A stretch of DNA of 64,000 nucleotides from Flavobacterium sangjuense (GTDB taxonomy: Bacteria; Bacteroidota; Bacteroidia; Flavobacteriales; Flavobacteriaceae): positions 1,364,001-1,428,000 of the forward strand of contig NZ_CP038810.1 of the NCBI RefSeq assembly GCF_004797125.1, given 5' to 3'. Every line of letters starts with the position of its first letter. Positions within the stretch are counted from its first letter, which is position 1. Below, piece after piece: positions 19,384 to 28,661 of the stretch. The notes beneath the pieces are model-generated. The model was not told where the DNA came from, ran no database searches, and saw nothing but the letters and a program-made list of their open reading frames with translations. The position numbers and the translations under genes were made by a program.

Positions 19384-19767
19384 GTTTCTACAATTAGTTG
19401 TTAATAGGTTTGCAATTGCAAGTAAACTTATTAACAATTTTTTATTTTTAAAAGAGAAATCAGAATATTAATAACTCAGATTTTTTTTTTAAATATTTTG
19501 TAAAATGTTATTTTTCAATAAGATAAATCAAATTTTTGTAGTTGAGTTATTTAGATTACTGTTGATTAATTTGTTTATAACATTTTAATAAGTCAAATCC
19601 TGTTTCTATTATTATGAGTAATATAGTGGAAGTATTTTTTTGCTTAGGAGTATACTGTTGAATATCAGATTAAATCATTTTTACTTTATAAAGAATGTAA
19701 AAATTTAAAGATAGCTTAAAAGAGTGTACAGTCAATCAGTAAAGAATTATCTAAAATTGAATTGCTT
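19354..19767 (+). other. 414-base AT-rich gene-free leader of the giant surface-protein gene
   Basis: No convincing open frame was found in this stretch. It contains the second copy of the tandem duplication and one good promoter match at 19382-19412, followed by about 350 bases of very AT-rich sequence before the ATG at 19768. No clear riboswitch, tRNA or strong hairpin was recognised by eye. If the promoter is real, the mRNA has an unusually long 5' leader. Confidence 0.6.
19382..19412 (+). promoter_or_regulatory. Promoter candidate for the giant surface-protein operon
   Basis: TTG at 19382-19384, a 20-base spacer and TAGGTTTG at 19405-19412 match the Bacteroidota TTG-(17-23)-TAnnTTTG promoter at every fixed base. 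It lies 355 bases upstream of the start codon. Confidence 0.55.
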
Positions 19768-22700
19768 ATGAGAATCACTACTCTTATTAAAAATTATTCT
19801 GTCTACGTTTTTTTATTACTATCTCTTTTAGGGTATAATGATTCTGTATATTCTCAATGTCCTACTGTAACAAATCCCACCCAGTCTTTTTGTGATACAC
19901 AATCTCCAACTGTTGCTAGTCTTGTTGCTACAGATAATGGTGGTGGTATCAGATGGTATGCCAATGCTACAGGAGGAGCTCCTTTGTCAAGCTCTATAAG
20001 TTTAACAAATGGTGAGGATTATTTTGCAGATTCTATTATGGGACCTTGTAGTACAAGGCAAAGTGTTGTGGTTACTGTTTATTCAGCGCCGACTGGTGCA
20101 AATTTTCAGGGAGTTTGTGTAACTAGTGCTAACTTAGCAACGCCATCCAATCCTCAATTCGTAATATCGGGTAATGGTTTAAAATGGTATACAGTACCAA
20201 GTGGAGGAACTGCTTTGTCTCCTACAGCGGTTTTGTCAGATAACACTATTTATTATATTAGTCAAACAAATCCAGATACAGGATGTGAAACTTCAAGGCT
20301 TCAATTATTTGTAAATGTTGGAGTTGTTCCAGTTCCAACTGGTAGTGCTGTTCAGGAATTTTGCAGCATCACTTCTCCAACTGTAAATGATTTAGTGGCT
20401 TCAGGTAATAATAATTGGTATTTGACATCAGCATTTGGAATTCCTTTGGATTTATCAACTCCACTTGTAAATGGGCAACATTATTATGCTACTACAGTTG
20501 ATCCGCCATGTGAAAGTAGTGATCGGTTCGATGTTTTAGTTAATATTTATGAACCAAATGATGCTGGTAATAATGGCAACAGAGGAATATGTATAGATCA
20601 GGTTTCTTCGACAGCACCATTTGATTTATTTAATTTATTGGGAGGAACACCTGATAATACAGGCGTTTGGACAGGTCCAATTACTACAACCAATGGTTCT
20701 CAAGGTACCCTTGATGTATCAACAATGACTTTGGCAGGAAGTCCTTATGTATTTACCTATACAGTTTCTTCGGCTTTATGTGCAACGGATACTTCAACAG
20801 TAACGATAACTATAAATCCACAGCCAACAGTTGTTGTAACCAGTCCACCGGTTTGTGCAGGAACATCAGCGACAGTAACAGCCACGCCAACACCTGCAGG
20901 AACCTATACTTATACCTGGACCGTTCCATCGGGAGCAACCAACCCAGGAAACGTAGCAACATTCACCACAACCACCGCAGGCGTTTATAGTGTTGTCATA
21001 ACAGATACCACAACGACTTGTCCGAGTTTACCGGGACAAACCACAGTTGTTATCAATCCGGTACCAACAGTAGCTGTAACCAGCCCACCGGTTTGTGCAG
21101 GAACACCGGCAACAGTAACGGCAACACCAACACCGGCGGGAACCTATACTTATACCTGGACCGTTCCATCGGGAGCAACCAACCCAGGAAACGTAGCCAC
21201 ATTTACTACGACCACCTCAGGCGTTTATAGTGTTGTCATAACAGATACTACAACGACTTGTCCGAGTTTACCGGGACAAACCACAGTTGTTATCAACCCA
21301 ACACCGACAGTTGCTGTAACCAGCCCACCAGTTTGTGCAGGAACATCAGCGACAGTAACGGCAACACCAACACCGGCTGGAACCTATACTTATACCTGGA
21401 CCGTTCCATCGGGAGCAACCAACCCAGGAAACGTAGCAACATTCACTACAACCACCGCGGGTGTTTATAGTGTTGTCATAACAAATACCACAACGACTTG
21501 TCCGAGTTTACCGGGACAAACCACTGTTGTTATCAATCCGGTACCAACAGTTGCAGTAACCAGCCCACCGGTTTGTGCGGGAACACCAGCGACAGTAACG
21601 GCAACACCAACACCGGCTGGAAGCTATACTTATACCTGGACCGTTCCATCGGGAGCAACCAACCCAGGAAACGTAGCAACATTCACTACAACCACCGCAG
21701 GTGTTTATAGTGTTGTCATAACAGATACCACAACGACTTGTCCGAGTTTACCTGGACAAACCACTGTTGTTATCAATCCGGTACCAACAGTTGCAGTAAC
21801 CAGCCCACCGGTTTGTGCGGGAACACCAGCGACAGTAACGGCAACACCAACCCCTGTAGGAACGTATACGTACACCTGGACCGTTCCATCGGGAGCCACC
21901 AATCCAGGAAACGTAGCAACATTCACTACAACCACCGCAGGTGTTTATAGTGTTGTCATAACAAATACCACAACGACTTGTCCGAGTTTACCGGGACAAA
22001 CTACAGTTGTTATCAACCCAACACCAACAGTTGCTGTAACCAGCCCACCGGTTTGTGCAGGCACACCGGCAACAGTAACAGCCACGCCAACTCCGGCAGG
22101 AACCTATACTTACACCTGGACCGTTCCATCGGGAGCAACCAACCCAGGAAACGTAGCCACATTTACTACGACCACCGCAGGCGTTTATAGTGTTGTCATA
22201 ACAGATACCACAACGACTTGTCCGAGTTTACCGGGACAAACCACAGTTGTTATCAATCCGGTACCAACAGTAGCTGTAAGCAGCCCACCGGTTTGTGCAG
22301 GAACACCGGCTACGGTAACAGCCACGCCAACCCCTGCAGGAACGTATACGTACACCTGGACCGTTCCATCGGGAGCAACCAACCCAGGAAACGTAGCCAC
22401 ATTTACTACGACCACCGCAGGCGTTTATAGTGTTGTCATAACAGATACCACAACGACTTGTCCGAGTTTACCGGGTCAAACCACGGTTGTCATAAATCCG
22501 GTACCAACAGTTGCTGTAAGCAGCCCACCGGTTTGTGCGGGAACACCAGCGACAGTAACGGCAACACCAACCCCTGCAGGAACCTATACGTACACCTGGA
22601 CCGTTCCATCGGGAGCAACCAACCCAGGAAACGTAGCCACATTTACTACGACCACCGCAGGCGTTTATAGTGTTGTCATAACAGATACTACAACGACTTG

Positions 22701-25700
22701 TCCGAGTTTACCGGGACAAACCACTGTTGTTATCAATCCGGTACCAACAGTTGCAGTAACCAGCCCACCGGTTTGTGCGGGAACACCAGCGACAGTAACG
22801 GCAACACCAACACCGGCTGGAAGCTATACTTATACCTGGACCGTTCCATCGGGAGCAACCAACCCAGGAAACGTAGCAACATTCACTACAACCACCGCGG
22901 GTGTTTATAGTGTTGTCATAACAGATACCACAACGACTTGTCCGAGTTTACCTGGACAAACCACTGTTGTTATCAATCCGGTACCAACAGTTGCAGTAAC
23001 CAGCCCACCGGTTTGTGCGGGAACACCAGCGACAGTAACGGCAACACCAACACCGGCTGGAAGCTATACTTATACCTGGACCGTTCCATCGGGAGCAACC
23101 AACCCAGGAAACGTAGCAACATTCACCACAACCATCGCAGGCGTTTATAGTGTTGTCATAACAGATACCACAACGACTTGTCCGAGTTTACCTGGACAAA
23201 CCACTGTTGTTATCAATCCGGTACCAACAGTTGCAGTAACCAGCCCACCGGTTTGTGCGGGAACACCAGCGACAGTAACGGCAACACCAACCCCTGCAGG
23301 AACCTATACGTACACCTGGACCGTTCCATCGGGAGCAACCAACCCAGGAAACGTAGCCACATTTACTACGACCACCGCAGGCGTTTATAGTGTTGTCATA
23401 ACAGATACTACAACGACTTGTCCGAGTTTACCGGGACAAACCACTGTTGTTATCAATCCGGTACCAACAGTTGCAGTAACCAGCCCACCGGTTTGTGCGG
23501 GAACACCAGCGACAGTAACGGCAACACCAACACCGGCTGGAAGCTATACTTATACCTGGACCGTTCCATCGGGAGCAACCAACCCAGGAAACGTAGCAAC
23601 ATTCACTACAACCACCGCGGGTGTTTATAGTGTTGTCATAACAGATACCACAACGACTTGTCCGAGTTTACCTGGACAAACCACTGTTGTTATCAATCCG
23701 GTACCAACAGTTGCAGTAACCAGCCCACCGGTTTGTGCGGGAACACCAGCGACAGTAACGGCAACACCAACACCGGCTGGAAGCTATACTTATACCTGGA
23801 CCGTTCCATCGGGAGCAACCAACCCAGGAAACGTAGCAACATTCACCACAACCACCGCAGGCGTTTATAGTGTTGTCATAACAGATACCACAACGACTTG
23901 TCCGAGTTTACCGGGACAAACCACAGTTGTTATCAATCCGGTACCAACAGTTGCAGTAACCAGCCCACCGGTTTGTGCGGGAACACCAGCGACAGTAACG
24001 GCGACACCAACACCGGCTGGAACCTATACTTATACTTGGACCGTTCCATCGGGAGCAACCAACCCAGGAAACGTAGCAACATTCACTACAACCACCGCGG
24101 GTGTTTATAGTGTAGTCATAACAGATGCCACAACGACTTGTCCAAGTCTGCCGGGTCAAACCACAGTGGTTATTAATCCAACACCGACAGTTGCAGTAAC
24201 CAGCCCACCGGTTTGTGCGGGAACACCAGCGACAGTAACGGCAACACCAACCCCTGTAGGAACGTATACGTACACCTGGACCGTTCCATCGGGAGCCACC
24301 AATCCAGGAAACGTAGCAACATTCACTACAACCACCGCAGGTGTTTATAGTGTTGTCATAACAAATACCACAACGACTTGTCCGAGTTTGCCTGGTCAAA
24401 CTACAGTTGTTATCAACCCAACACCAACAGTTGCTGTAACCAGCCCACCGGTTTGTGCAGGCACACCGGCAACAGTAACAGCCACGCCAACTCCGGCAGG
24501 AACCTATACTTACACCTGGACCGTTCCATCGGGAGCAACCAACCCAGGAAACGTAGCCACATTTACTACGACCACCGCAGGCGTTTATAGTGTTGTCATA
24601 ACAGATACCACAACGACTTGTCCGAGTTTACCGGGACAAACCACAGTTGTTATCAATCCGGTACCAACAGTAGCTGTAAGCAGCCCACCGGTTTGTGCAG
24701 GAACACCAGCGACAGTAACGGCAACGCCAACTCCGGCAGGAACCTATACTTACACCTGGACCGTTCCATCGGGAGCCACCAATCCAGGAAACGTAGCCAC
24801 ATTTACTACGACCACCGCAGGCGTTTATAGTGTTGTCATAACAGATACCACAACGACTTGTCCGAGTTTACCGGGACAAACCACAGTTGTTATCAATCCG
24901 GTACCAACAGTTGCAGTAACCAGCCCACCGGTTTGTGCGGGAACACCAGCGACAGTAACGGCAACACCAACCCCTGTAGGAACGTATACGTACACCTGGA
25001 CAGTTCCATCGGGAGCAACTAATCCGGGTAATGTAGCAACATTCACTACCACAACTTCAGGTGTTTATAGTGTTGTCATAACAGATACAACTACGACTTG
25101 TCCAAGTCAACCTGGTCAAACTACAGTTGTTATTAATCCTTTGGCAGATGCTGGGAATGATGGGACATTGGATATTTGTTCCAACCAAAATTCTGTAGAT
25201 TTATTCAATTCATTATTAGGAACACCACAAACAGGAGGAACTTGGTCACCAGCATTAGCAAGTGGTAATGGGACTTTTGATCCTGCGGTAGATACTTCGG
25301 GAGTTTATACTTATACAATTACGGGTATTGCACCTTGTATTAACGATACTGCTACAGTGACGGTTGCAGTTACTCAAGGCCCGGAAGCAGGAAATGACAA
25401 TTCACTTGTGATTTGTATAAACAACCCTGCTCAGGACTTATTTTTATTATTAGGCCCAAATGCAGAACCAGGAGGTACATGGTCACCAGTAATGGCGAGT
25501 GGAACAGGATTCTTTGACCCGGCAGTTGATCCACAAGCAGATTATACTTATACATTGTCCGGAACTGCACCTTGTTCAAATGATGATGCTACAATATCGG
25601 TAACAGTGAACCCAATTCCGGATGCCGGAACAGATGGAGCTAAAACATTTTGTTCGAATGGTTCTTCAGAAGATTTATTCCTTTCCCTTGGAGGAACACC

Positions 25701-28656
25701 ACAAGCAGGAGGAATTTGGTCACCAGCTTTAGCTAGCGGAACAGGGTTTTTTGACCCAACAGTTGATACTGCAGGAGCTTATACTTATACCGTTGGAAGT
25801 ACTTGTATTACGCCTTCATCCGCAATAGTAACCGTTTCTATAACTCAAGCACCAAATACAGGTGGAGTAGGACAAACTTTGAACACTTGTACGGATGTAA
25901 CTTCTCTTGATTTATTCACTGGTTTAGATGGGACTCAAGATGCCGGAAACTGGAGTGATGATGATGCTACCGGTGCATTGGTAAACAATATTTTCAACCC
26001 ATCAACAGTTGGAGTAGGAACCTATCATTTCACTTATACAGTATTGGGAACTTCTCCTTGTGCAGATGGGACTTCAATGGTAACAGTGATTGTAAATCCA
26101 TTACCAAATGCGGGTAATGCAGTTACGATTGCTCCGGTTTGTACTTCGGTTGGAACCATAGATTTAAATACTTTATTAACGGGTCAGGATGCTGGCGGTA
26201 CATGGTCGGTGACTACACCAGTAGATATTAGTGCTTTTGCAGCCGGAACTTATACCTATACTTATTCGGTAACAAATTCATGTGGAATAGATACTCAGGA
26301 CGTACAGTTTACAGTGCTGCCAAATCCGATAATAGCTTCTTCCAATATTGTCATTTTTCCGGTTTGTATTGGTTTAGATGTGACCGTGAATTTAACCGGA
26401 ATGGTAGATGGAACCTACGCATTGAATTATGATTTAAACGGAAGCAATACACTTACGAATCAAAATGTAACAGTAGTAATTTCGGGTGGTAATGGAAGCT
26501 TTACGATTCCGGCAGCAAACGTTCCTAATATAGGTACAACCACAATTACTTTTTTCACAATTCAAGATACAACGACTACTTGTCTGGTTGCTTTGAGCAA
26601 TGCGGTAGGAACAATTACTATCAATCCGATAGTTCAAATTGACAATACCAATATAGCTGTTTCTACTATTTGTATTGGAAGTGTAGCAACCGTTGTAATT
26701 TCAAATGCGACAAATCTTCCTGACGGAGTTTATCAATTTAATTATAGCATTCCAACAGGAACTCCAATAACAGGTAACTCAGGAGACGTTACTATAACAG
26801 GAGGCATCGGCCAGTTTACTGTTCCGGCTTCTGTTTTTGCAACAGTTGGAAGTTATACTATTACGATTAACAGCATTACTACTACAACTGGTTGTTCTAA
26901 CATAGCGGAAGATGCAAATACTACTTTTGATGTTGTTGCTCCTTTAACTGCAGGGACATTTACAGGTCTAACTTCTGTTTGTCCATCAGTTGGAATAATT
27001 GATTTATTTGCACTTTTAAATGGTGAAAGTACTGGTGGAACTTGGACGGATAGTGCATCTGCAATCGTAACATCTCCAATAAATATTAGCAGTTTCACTG
27101 CAGGAACTTACAGTTATACTTATACCGTAACTAACGCCTGTGGTACGGATACAGAAGTGGTTCAATTTACAGTTTATGCTGCTCCACAATTAACAACGCT
27201 GAACATTTCGACTTCGCCAACATGTATCGGAACCAATGCCGTTGTAAATCTTAACGGAATGGTTGACGGAACCTATACTTTAAACTATGATTTAAGCGGA
27301 AGCAACACTCTAGCCGGTCAATCGGTTGTGGTTACTATTGCTGCAGGAATTGGAAACTTTACGATTCCAACAGCATCGATTCCAAATGTCGGAACCACAG
27401 TAATTACATTTACCAGTATTACTAATAATGCAACGACTTGCACAAGCATATTGACAAATGTTACCGCACAACTAATCATTCGACCTTTGGCTGATATTGA
27501 TAACGCGAATTTAAGTATTGCTAATGTCTGTTTAGGAAATGGTATAACAGTAAATATAACCGCTGCAATAAATCTACCGGATGGTGTTTATCAATTTAAT
27601 TATTCTATACCAGGTGCTACTCCGGTAGCTGGAAATTCAGGAGATGTAACTATAACTTCCGGAGTTGGACAATTTACAATTTTATCAACGGTATTCACTA
27701 CAGCAGGAAATTATACACTAACGGTTTCCGGAATAATAGCCGCAACGGGTTGTACCAATGCTGCTGAAAATGCTACAGCTAACTTCACTATTATCCCAAT
27801 TCCAAATGCAGCCGGAGCCAGAGTTTCAGCTCAGGATACCTGTCCTAATTCAGACAGTAATGTTACCATAGCCGGAATTAGTAATTTACCTGATGGAACT
27901 TATTCATTAACGTATCAATTGTCAGGAGCAAATACAGGAACGGATACTGTTTCGGTAACGTTTACAAATGGTGGTGCAACATTTACCATTCCAGGTGCAA
28001 GCATAGTAAATAACGGACAGACAACAGTTCAAATTACCAGCCTAACTTCTCCAAGTAATACTTGTGGATTAAATGGGACAGCTGCACTAACAGGTAATTT
28101 CGATGTCATATCAGACCCAGCACCGGTGTTAAATGATAGAGGTGATCTTTTCTGTGGAACCAATGTTCCGGCACCAACCATTGCCGATTTATCAGCAAAT
28201 ATTGTTGGGACGCCAACCATGATTTGGTATGATGCACTAACAGGCGGAACAGCATACAGCCCTTCTGACTTATTGATAAACGGTACAACATATTATGGCG
28301 CTGTAGTTTCCGCAACAGGTTGCGAAAGTGTACGTCTTCCGGTTACTGTTGATTTAACAATTTGTGATGTGATAATTCCGGATGGATTCTCACCAAACAA
28401 TGATGGAATAAACGACACTTTTGAAATTCCAAACCTTGCTATTTTATATCCAAATTTCAAATTAGAAGTATACAACCGCTATGGAAGTTTAATCTATACA
28501 GGAAACAGAAACAAAGAAAATTGGGGTGGAACAACTACTGAAAGTGGATTGAATTTAGGGGATAAATTACTGCCAACCGGTGTTTATTTCTATATACTGA
28601 ATTTCAATGACGGAACAAGAAAAGCTATTCAAGGTAGAGTATATCTAAACAGATAG
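19768..28656 (+). CDS. Giant repetitive surface protein with T9SS type-B (gliding-associated) C-terminal domain
   Basis: The protein has about 2962 residues. The ATG at 19768 gives a signal peptide (MRITTLIKNYSVYVFLLLSL...VYS); an in-frame TTG six bases upstream is less likely. Three Ig-like units of the GGxxWYxxxxGGxxL type come first, followed by one DLFxxLGGTP unit. Residues 352-1791 are 18 tandem 80-residue repeats, each with two cysteines and very Thr/Pro-rich. Next are about five DLFxxLxGTPxxGGxW units, paired longer units starting around FPVCIGLDVTVNL and STICIGSVATVVI, and a fourth Ig-like unit. The end, from about residue 2867 (IPDGFSPNNDGINDTFEIPN ... YNRYG ... PTGVYFYIL), is the gliding-motility-associated type-B sorting domain. 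The PorP/SprF and OmpA-like genes follow, as with SprB-type adhesins. A role in surface adhesion or gliding is inference. Confidence 0.93.
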   Translation: MRITTLIKNYSVYVFLLLSLLGYNDSVYSQCPTVTNPTQSFCDTQSPTVASLVATDNGGGIRWYANATGGAPLSSSISLTNGEDYFADSIMGPCSTRQSVVVTVYSAPTGANFQGVCVTSANLATPSNPQFVISGNGLKWYTVPSGGTALSPTAVLSDNTIYYISQTNPDTGCETSRLQLFVNVGVVPVPTGSAVQEFCSITSPTVNDLVASGNNNWYLTSAFGIPLDLSTPLVNGQHYYATTVDPPCESSDRFDVLVNIYEPNDAGNNGNRGICIDQVSSTAPFDLFNLLGGTPDNTGVWTGPITTTNGSQGTLDVSTMTLAGSPYVFTYTVSSALCATDTSTVTITINPQPTVVVTSPPVCAGTSATVTATPTPAGTYTYTWTVPSGATNPGNVATFTTTTAGVYSVVITDTTTTCPSLPGQTTVVINPVPTVAVTSPPVCAGTPATVTATPTPAGTYTYTWTVPSGATNPGNVATFTTTTSGVYSVVITDTTTTCPSLPGQTTVVINPTPTVAVTSPPVCAGTSATVTATPTPAGTYTYTWTVPSGATNPGNVATFTTTTAGVYSVVITNTTTTCPSLPGQTTVVINPVPTVAVTSPPVCAGTPATVTATPTPAGSYTYTWTVPSGATNPGNVATFTTTTAGVYSVVITDTTTTCPSLPGQTTVVINPVPTVAVTSPPVCAGTPATVTATPTPVGTYTYTWTVPSGATNPGNVATFTTTTAGVYSVVITNTTTTCPSLPGQTTVVINPTPTVAVTSPPVCAGTPATVTATPTPAGTYTYTWTVPSGATNPGNVATFTTTTAGVYSVVITDTTTTCPSLPGQTTVVINPVPTVAVSSPPVCAGTPATVTATPTPAGTYTYTWTVPSGATNPGNVATFTTTTAGVYSVVITDTTTTCPSLPGQTTVVINPVPTVAVSSPPVCAGTPATVTATPTPAGTYTYTWTVPSGATNPGNVATFTTTTAGVYSVVITDTTTTCPSLPGQTTVVINPVPTVAVTSPPVCAGTPATVTATPTPAGSYTYTWTVPSGATNPGNVATFTTTTAGVYSVVITDTTTTCPSLPGQTTVVINPVPTVAVTSPPVCAGTPATVTATPTPAGSYTYTWTVPSGATNPGNVATFTTTIAGVYSVVITDTTTTCPSLPGQTTVVINPVPTVAVTSPPVCAGTPATVTATPTPAGTYTYTWTVPSGATNPGNVATFTTTTAGVYSVVITDTTTTCPSLPGQTTVVINPVPTVAVTSPPVCAGTPATVTATPTPAGSYTYTWTVPSGATNPGNVATFTTTTAGVYSVVITDTTTTCPSLPGQTTVVINPVPTVAVTSPPVCAGTPATVTATPTPAGSYTYTWTVPSGATNPGNVATFTTTTAGVYSVVITDTTTTCPSLPGQTTVVINPVPTVAVTSPPVCAGTPATVTATPTPAGTYTYTWTVPSGATNPGNVATFTTTTAGVYSVVITDATTTCPSLPGQTTVVINPTPTVAVTSPPVCAGTPATVTATPTPVGTYTYTWTVPSGATNPGNVATFTTTTAGVYSVVITNTTTTCPSLPGQTTVVINPTPTVAVTSPPVCAGTPATVTATPTPAGTYTYTWTVPSGATNPGNVATFTTTTAGVYSVVITDTTTTCPSLPGQTTVVINPVPTVAVSSPPVCAGTPATVTATPTPAGTYTYTWTVPSGATNPGNVATFTTTTAGVYSVVITDTTTTCPSLPGQTTVVINPVPTVAVTSPPVCAGTPATVTATPTPVGTYTYTWTVPSGATNPGNVATFTTTTSGVYSVVITDTTTTCPSQPGQTTVVINPLADAGNDGTLDICSNQNSVDLFNSLLGTPQTGGTWSPALASGNGTFDPAVDTSGVYTYTITGIAPCINDTATVTVAVTQGPEAGNDNSLVICINNPAQDLFLLLGPNAEPGGTWSPVMASGTGFFDPAVDPQADYTYTLSGTAPCSNDDATISVTVNPIPDAGTDGAKTFCSNGSSEDLFLSLGGTPQAGGIWSPALASGTGFFDPTVDTAGAYTYTVGSTCITPSSAIVTVSITQAPNTGGVGQTLNTCTDVTSLDLFTGLDGTQDAGNWSDDDATGALVNNIFNPSTVGVGTYHFTYTVLGTSPCADGTSMVTVIVNPLPNAGNAVTIAPVCTSVGTIDLNTLLTGQDAGGTWSVTTPVDISAFAAGTYTYTYSVTNSCGIDTQDVQFTVLPNPIIASSNIVIFPVCIGLDVTVNLTGMVDGTYALNYDLNGSNTLTNQNVTVVISGGNGSFTIPAANVPNIGTTTITFFTIQDTTTTCLVALSNAVGTITINPIVQIDNTNIAVSTICIGSVATVVISNATNLPDGVYQFNYSIPTGTPITGNSGDVTITGGIGQFTVPASVFATVGSYTITINSITTTTGCSNIAEDANTTFDVVAPLTAGTFTGLTSVCPSVGIIDLFALLNGESTGGTWTDSASAIVTSPINISSFTAGTYSYTYTVTNACGTDTEVVQFTVYAAPQLTTLNISTSPTCIGTNAVVNLNGMVDGTYTLNYDLSGSNTLAGQSVVVTIAAGIGNFTIPTASIPNVGTTVITFTSITNNATTCTSILTNVTAQLIIRPLADIDNANLSIANVCLGNGITVNITAAINLPDGVYQFNYSIPGATPVAGNSGDVTITSGVGQFTILSTVFTTAGNYTLTVSGIIAATGCTNAAENATANFTIIPIPNAAGARVSAQDTCPNSDSNVTIAGISNLPDGTYSLTYQLSGANTGTDTVSVTFTNGGATFTIPGASIVNNGQTTVQITSLTSPSNTCGLNGTAALTGNFDVISDPAPVLNDRGDLFCGTNVPAPTIADLSANIVGTPTMIWYDALTGGTAYSPSDLLINGTTYYGAVVSATGCESVRLPVTVDLTICDVIIPDGFSPNNDGINDTFEIPNLAILYPNFKLEVYNRYGSLIYTGNRNKENWGGTTTESGLNLGDKLLPTGVYFYILNFNDGTRKAIQGRVYLNR
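20821..25140 (+). repeat. 18 tandem copies of a 240-bp in-frame repeat
   Basis: Eighteen units of exactly 240 bp start at 20821 and every 240 bases to 24901, for 4320 bp in all, inside the giant surface-protein gene. No unit differs in length. Each encodes an 80-residue domain containing PPVCAGT, YTYTWTVPSGATNPGN, GVYSVVIT and CPSLPGQTTVVINP. Differences are mostly synonymous, with a few replacements (T/S after AV, A/V before GTYTY, D/N in ITDTT). Blocks of units are near-identical to one another, showing recent duplication or conversion. Confidence 0.97.
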
Positions 28657-28661
28657 GAGAA

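Noticed and set aside
23908..24399. A 163-residue antisense frame, with other antisense frames across the array
   Set aside because: Stop-free antisense reading follows from the repeat composition. The products are repetitive Gly/Cys/Arg strings with no recognisable domain.
20778..24830. Many 70-residue open frames starting Met-Ser-Glu-Phe at 240-base intervals in another plus-strand frame
   Set aside because: They are produced by the 240-bp array read in a second frame. They lack start signals of their own, and the main frame is one continuous secreted protein.
20821..25140. CRISPR array
   Set aside because: The repeats are 240 bp, contiguous, without spacers, and translate in frame. No cas genes are in the window.
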